The notes beneath the pieces are model-generated. The model saw only the letters and a program-made list of their open reading frames with translations. It was not told the DNA's origin and did no database searches. Made by a program: the position numbers and the translations under genes. From QNBT01 sp964563335 (GTDB taxonomy: Bacteria > Planctomycetota > Phycisphaerae > Sedimentisphaerales > Anaerohalosphaeraceae), in the NCBI GenBank assembly GCA_964563335.1, contig CAZLWL010000002.1, forward strand, positions 1-64,000: a DNA stretch of 64,000 bases, read 5' to 3'. Position 1 is the stretch's first letter; each line of letters opens with the position of its first letter. Shown here piece after piece: positions 61,501-64,000 of this stretch.

Positions 61501-62249
61501 GCGACGAGCTGACCGAGCCGGAGGCGGGGGCGAGTATGAAGAGCTTTGTCTATGTGAGCGTTCATCCGGAAGCGGGTTACCGAGAGTTGAGCGATGATGA
61601 GTGGAACCGATTCGTTGAAAATGAACGGGCCAAGATTATCAACGCGGGCTCACTGCAGACGTCTCTTGCCCGTGTAACACAGATTGATCCATCCATCGGG
61701 GCGCAATCCAAGACACGTGCGCTGGTTGCAATTATTCTGTCGCTGGTTGCAATTGTGGGTTATATATGGATTCGGTTCGGAACGGCGAGATATGGTTTTG
61801 CGGCTATCGCAGCGCTTGTGCATGATGTCTGCATTACGTTAGGCGCTGTGACGGTGTGCACATATATTGCATCTACAGGGATTGGTAAAGCGTTTCTTAT
61901 TGGTGATTTCAAGATAAACCTTGAAATGATCGCTGCATTTTTGACGATTATCGGTTACTCGCTGAACGACACAATCGTTGTGTTCGACCGGATTCGTGAA
62001 AACCGGGGTAAATCCGGCAAGCTGACCGCGAAGATGATTTCGAACAGCATTAACCAGACCCTCTCGCGGACGCTGCTGACGTCAGTGACCACGTTTATGG
62101 TGGTTCTTGTGATGTATATCTGGGGCGGCGTGGGCCTGCGAGGATTTACGTTCGCGATGCTAATCGGTATTCTGATAGGCACTTATTCTTCTGTTGCAAT
62201 AGCGGCGCCGATATTGCTTTTGGGCGGCAAAGCGACGTCGTCAAAGTAG
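58545..62249 (+). CDS. secDF: SecD-SecF fusion protein
   Basis: 1,234 residues in one polypeptide. SecD part: GLDLAGGTSLIYEI near the start; a long charged stretch (residues about 105-350, probably coiled coil) not found in E. coli SecD; then the periplasmic domain with LEFRILP and the membrane domain with LPGIAAIILTIGMSVDANVLIFERIREE. SecF part from about residue 715: GGMSVFFMRSDVE, YDIEFTGGTSVQ, and the last membrane helices with SLNDTIVVFDRIREN. SecDF uses proton flow to pull proteins through SecYEG. ATG 58545 was chosen; TTG 58524 is an alternative. Confidence 0.96.
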   Translation: MRKNLHWKALLIIVLAGLAALNVYPPKDNLKLGLDLAGGTSLIYEIDTQGLDRAERKGLAQRMIPILLRRIDPTNVANIVMRPQGDTRIEIQLPVSSAQTRKKRQAYEKALEELEKGNVNLLIIRRALLAGDAEREEAFSRFAGDSEERREILDNLATAYDQRKTKQDARDSLASQMAQAREEIKSAGLRDDFVEAMAPRWSKLDAKARSEAIAKFVEENKPPEEGLVEAVISLFEDNKKLVEEYVSAYSKWAEVVNDLTGPETGLNAQYDQAVARLSELNLSMAQMTDVLDLPAESAQRRTQINDFILKFPKRDARINTVISAFDDYRKDRGRLDDPEDLKRMLKGAGVLEFRILPASNDGKVTTSELEGYMEALQTKGPKQALGGKYVWCQIEDIAKFPTSFRDIGQPAIGTFGDKHYVLASNRENECMLRGSGMKEWKLRKAYPTTDSQTGRRAIGFDHDEVAAGMFYNITNNNIGRPLCILLDRESISAPIINDPIRGSGRITGDFTETEVEDMVNKLNAGSFPARLSEVPISEKSIGATIGADNRDQGIKAGLIGLAAVGVFMLIYYLLSGSIANVALLMNILFVLGMMAMFRATFTLPGIAAIILTIGMSVDANVLIFERIREEQGRGSSLRTAIATGYQRAFRTIFDANVTTFITALILYMVASEELKGFAIVLMLGIASSMFTALFVTRAIFDFLVSKRIIKEHLLMLRLIRNPQINWMGIRGAFFTVSLVLIVGGMSVFFMRSDVENSKYDIEFTGGTSVQLDLKEGTDLSRSDIERRIREKGDQLDNAALRASKVYSVGDTGLQYEISTTETNETRATVTFNEPGAETVESVTEAINRAMEAGSGTLYNLSVSQEGQEFVVSTSQVNRSLVRDVLTKAFGERAKVSEPVVNEIVSRAVRESFADQLDVRENLGVAITSVEKVTESDVELADFLGGIRISCALENETTYEEFATRFRDIRFKPDMQELVWYGYKILSDELTEPEAGASMKSFVYVSVHPEAGYRELSDDEWNRFVENERAKIINAGSLQTSLARVTQIDPSIGAQSKTRALVAIILSLVAIVGYIWIRFGTARYGFAAIAALVHDVCITLGAVTVCTYIASTGIGKAFLIGDFKINLEMIAAFLTIIGYSLNDTIVVFDRIRENRGKSGKLTAKMISNSINQTLSRTLLTSVTTFMVVLVMYIWGGVGLRGFTFAMLIGILIGTYSSVAIAAPILLLGGKATSSK

Positions 62250-62281
62250 TCTGGGTGCAGGCGGCTGCGGGCCGGGCAAAA

Positions 62282-62755
62282 ATGCGCAAGGACTTGAAAA
62301 CTGGAATACTGTTCGGTGTGGCGCTGGCAATAGGCGCTATCGTAATAATGTCCGTTTGGCCGGGCGCAAGTGTAGAATCCAGGCTGAGGCGAAGCAGAAC
62401 TGTTGGGGGTGATGAGCCGGCCGCCGAAACGGTCACGAGCAGCGAAGCCCGGATCGAGTCCGTGTCCGCCGAGCCTGAATCCGTTGAGGAGCGCAGGGTA
62501 CCGGTCGAACAACTCGATGAGGGTGCGACTGTGGAGGTTGAAGAAATCCGCAATCGCCAAGTAGAATCGCCAAGGGTCGAAGAGAAGCGGGAGACGCAAA
62601 TTCACGTAGTGGCCGGTGGGGAAACGCTGTCATCGATATCTGTGATGTATTACGGCAGCGGCAGCCAGTGGAGGAGAATAATTGATGCCAATCCGAAAGT
62701 GATAACGGATGAAAACCGGCTCCAGCCGGGCATGCGTCTGGTCATTCCAAGATAG
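62282..62755 (+). CDS. LysM-domain membrane-anchored protein
   Basis: 157 residues: one N-terminal membrane helix (ILFGVALAIGAIVIMSVW), a charged linker rich in Glu/Arg, and a C-terminal LysM (HVVAGGETLSSISVMYYGSGSQWRRIIDANP...LQPGMRLVIP). LysM binds peptidoglycan or related glycans. ATG 62282 fits; the frame is open upstream (GTG 62255). Lies 32 bases after secDF. Confidence 0.85.
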   Translation: MRKDLKTGILFGVALAIGAIVIMSVWPGASVESRLRRSRTVGGDEPAAETVTSSEARIESVSAEPESVEERRVPVEQLDEGATVEVEEIRNRQVESPRVEEKRETQIHVVAGGETLSSISVMYYGSGSQWRRIIDANPKVITDENRLQPGMRLVIPR

Positions 62756-62803
62756 GGGGGCCCGGGGCCGAAGTTTACTTGTCGGCGGTAATAATCACAT
62801 AAT

Positions 62804-64000
62804 CTATTCGAGCCAGTAGATGGCCATCATATTTACGTCCAGGGTGTCGATAATATGATCGCCTCCTTCAGGGGCGATATCCACCGAAGGCCTGTCGGTC
62901 TGCCAATACATTGCCAGTATTGCAAAATCTCCGTAATCCACGATGCCGTCCTGGTTGAAGTCCGGCTTCCAGCCCGGCAACTCCGTGATGGTCAGCGTAT
63001 AGTCGCCCATCTCACCATCGTAACCGGCTACTCGGATTGGATACGGATTGTTGGCTGTCAGGTTAACGGTAAGCTGTGACCCAAGGCCGCAATAGTCGTC
63101 GTTGCAGGCCAATTGCCAGCCACCGTCACCACATTCGTCATAGATTGCCAGAGTAGTATCAAAATCGCTGCCGCACAGGCTGATTTGAGCCAGAACATGA
63201 TGTGGCTGCGGAGTGAACGAATGCCACGTATCAAGCGTATCGTTGTAAGAACAGCCACTTTCGCTTGTGCCGGTAGCGCCGACAGTTGTACCGAGATAGA
63301 CCTCGTTGGGCTCGATGGGAACAGCGCCTAAGCAACTGTCGCTATCGAGGCCAGGCGGGTCATCGTCAATGGATAAGGTGAAATTGCCGGTCTGGTGGTC
63401 GTATCCTGCAACGCGAATGAGATAGGTTACGTCCTGGGTCATGTCAATGGTAACCTGTGAGTCAATGTCGGGGTGTCCAAAGTCATCGTTGCATGCCAAT
63501 TCAGTCCCCCCACAGTCGTCGTACACAGCCAGAGTGGTGTCAAAATTGCTGTTGCTGAGTGTAATGCTGACGAGTCCGCCGGCTGAGGCTGTATATGAAT
63601 ACCATACGTCCGGGCTGTCGTTGTCGGCACAGGTGCTTGCGGATGTGCCGGTTGCGTCGAATGTTGTGCCCGGGTAATCTATGCCGGCTAAAACCGTGTC
63701 AGGACTGTCACATAAATCATTTGGCACAATTGGTAGGCCGTCAGAGATTATCATGTCAACGGCCGCACCACATGGAACGAATGTTCCGGCAGGGGGTGCG
63801 AGGTCAGCAACGAGGTCTTCGGCCACGGTGTTACTGTAGGCGTGAGTTACAGTACCTTTGGTGAGGCCAAAGGTGTTGAGCAAGGTTTCGGCGTCAGACT
63901 CCGTCATGTTCATGATATCAGGCACATCAACCCTGCAAGGGGCCTCATAAGCGCCGATGTCAACTATCGCCGAGCCGTTATTATCACCATCAATGACTCT
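62804..64000 (-). CDS. Large secreted protein, 5' end cut off by the window
   Basis: 399 codons are in view; the gene continues beyond the right edge. Reading from the edge: the end of a beta-helix-type repeat region (GSAIVDIGAYEAP), a PASTA-like domain (MTESDAETLLNTFGLTKGTVTHAYS), two bacterial pre-peptidase/CBM-like beta domains (DTTLAVYDDCGGTELACNDDFG; DTTLAIYDECGDGGWQLACNDDYCG), then a dockerin-like segment (DFNQDGIVDYGDFAILAMYW...IIDTLDVNMMAIYW) at the C-terminus. Probably attached to or released from the cell surface. The dockerin-like pair suggests calcium binding or docking to cohesin-like partners. Confidence 0.85.
   Translation of the reverse strand, partial: RVIDGDNNGSAIVDIGAYEAPCRVDVPDIMNMTESDAETLLNTFGLTKGTVTHAYSNTVAEDLVADLAPPAGTFVPCGAAVDMIISDGLPIVPNDLCDSPDTVLAGIDYPGTTFDATGTSASTCADNDSPDVWYSYTASAGGLVSITLSNSNFDTTLAVYDDCGGTELACNDDFGHPDIDSQVTIDMTQDVTYLIRVAGYDHQTGNFTLSIDDDPPGLDSDSCLGAVPIEPNEVYLGTTVGATGTSESGCSYNDTLDTWHSFTPQPHHVLAQISLCGSDFDTTLAIYDECGDGGWQLACNDDYCGLGSQLTVNLTANNPYPIRVAGYDGEMGDYTLTITELPGWKPDFNQDGIVDYGDFAILAMYWQTDRPSVDIAPEGGDHIIDTLDVNMMAIYWLE

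Overview
The window reads as a chromosomal segment of a planctomycete, probably class Phycisphaerae (Sedimentisphaerales-like). This is inference from several sequence traits. There is a PEP-CTERM surface protein, and a secreted protein that ends in a planctomycete-style dockerin-like calcium-binding segment. SecD and SecF are fused into one polypeptide. The rpmD (L30) gene is missing between rpsE and rplO. Short palindromic repeats are abundant in the spacers.

Layout. Positions 1-9,000 are accessory DNA: a PEP-CTERM gene, tRNA-Phe followed by a 5'-truncated integrase, an orphan gene, a beta-hydroxyacid dehydrogenase, remnants of a second integrase and of a GH95-like glycosidase, and a tandem duplication of a beta-propeller gene plus a methyltransferase gene in which the first copy has decayed. 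Positions 9,100-44,240 hold a nearly complete transcription/translation supercluster: tRNA-Thr, tuf, rpmG, tRNA-Trp, secE, nusG, rplKAJL, rpoBC, rpsL, rpsG, fusA, then the S10, spc and alpha gene sets (rpsJ to rplQ) with secY, adk, map, infA and rpmJ, and finally a HIT hydrolase and initiator tRNA. Positions 44,300-47,900 carry a decayed integrase start and a minus-strand group (LsrG-like monooxygenase, DUF6868-like, PH-like membrane protein, RnfC, RseC-like protein). Positions 47,900-49,057 are gene-poor. Positions 49,058-53,637 hold a two-gene minus-strand defence operon, a type IIG-like restriction-methylase followed by a HEPN protein. Positions 54,112-62,755 hold a TPR/alpha-CTD protein, a SpoIID-like protein, tgt, yajC, secDF and a LysM protein. 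The right edge cuts through a large secreted protein on the minus strand.

Most striking observation: rpoB is interrupted, in frame, by about 220 codons that encode a complete GIY-YIG nuclease-like domain with no recognisable intein splicing motifs. The RNA polymerase beta reading frame stays open on both sides. Other notable points are ribosomal protein L22 with an N-terminal helix-turn-helix-like extension, a heptamer repeat (TAGTTCG)n sitting just after stop codons in several ribosomal-protein spacers, palindromic repeats inserted in frame within the restriction-methylase gene, and a TPR protein ending in two RNA polymerase alpha C-terminal-like domains.
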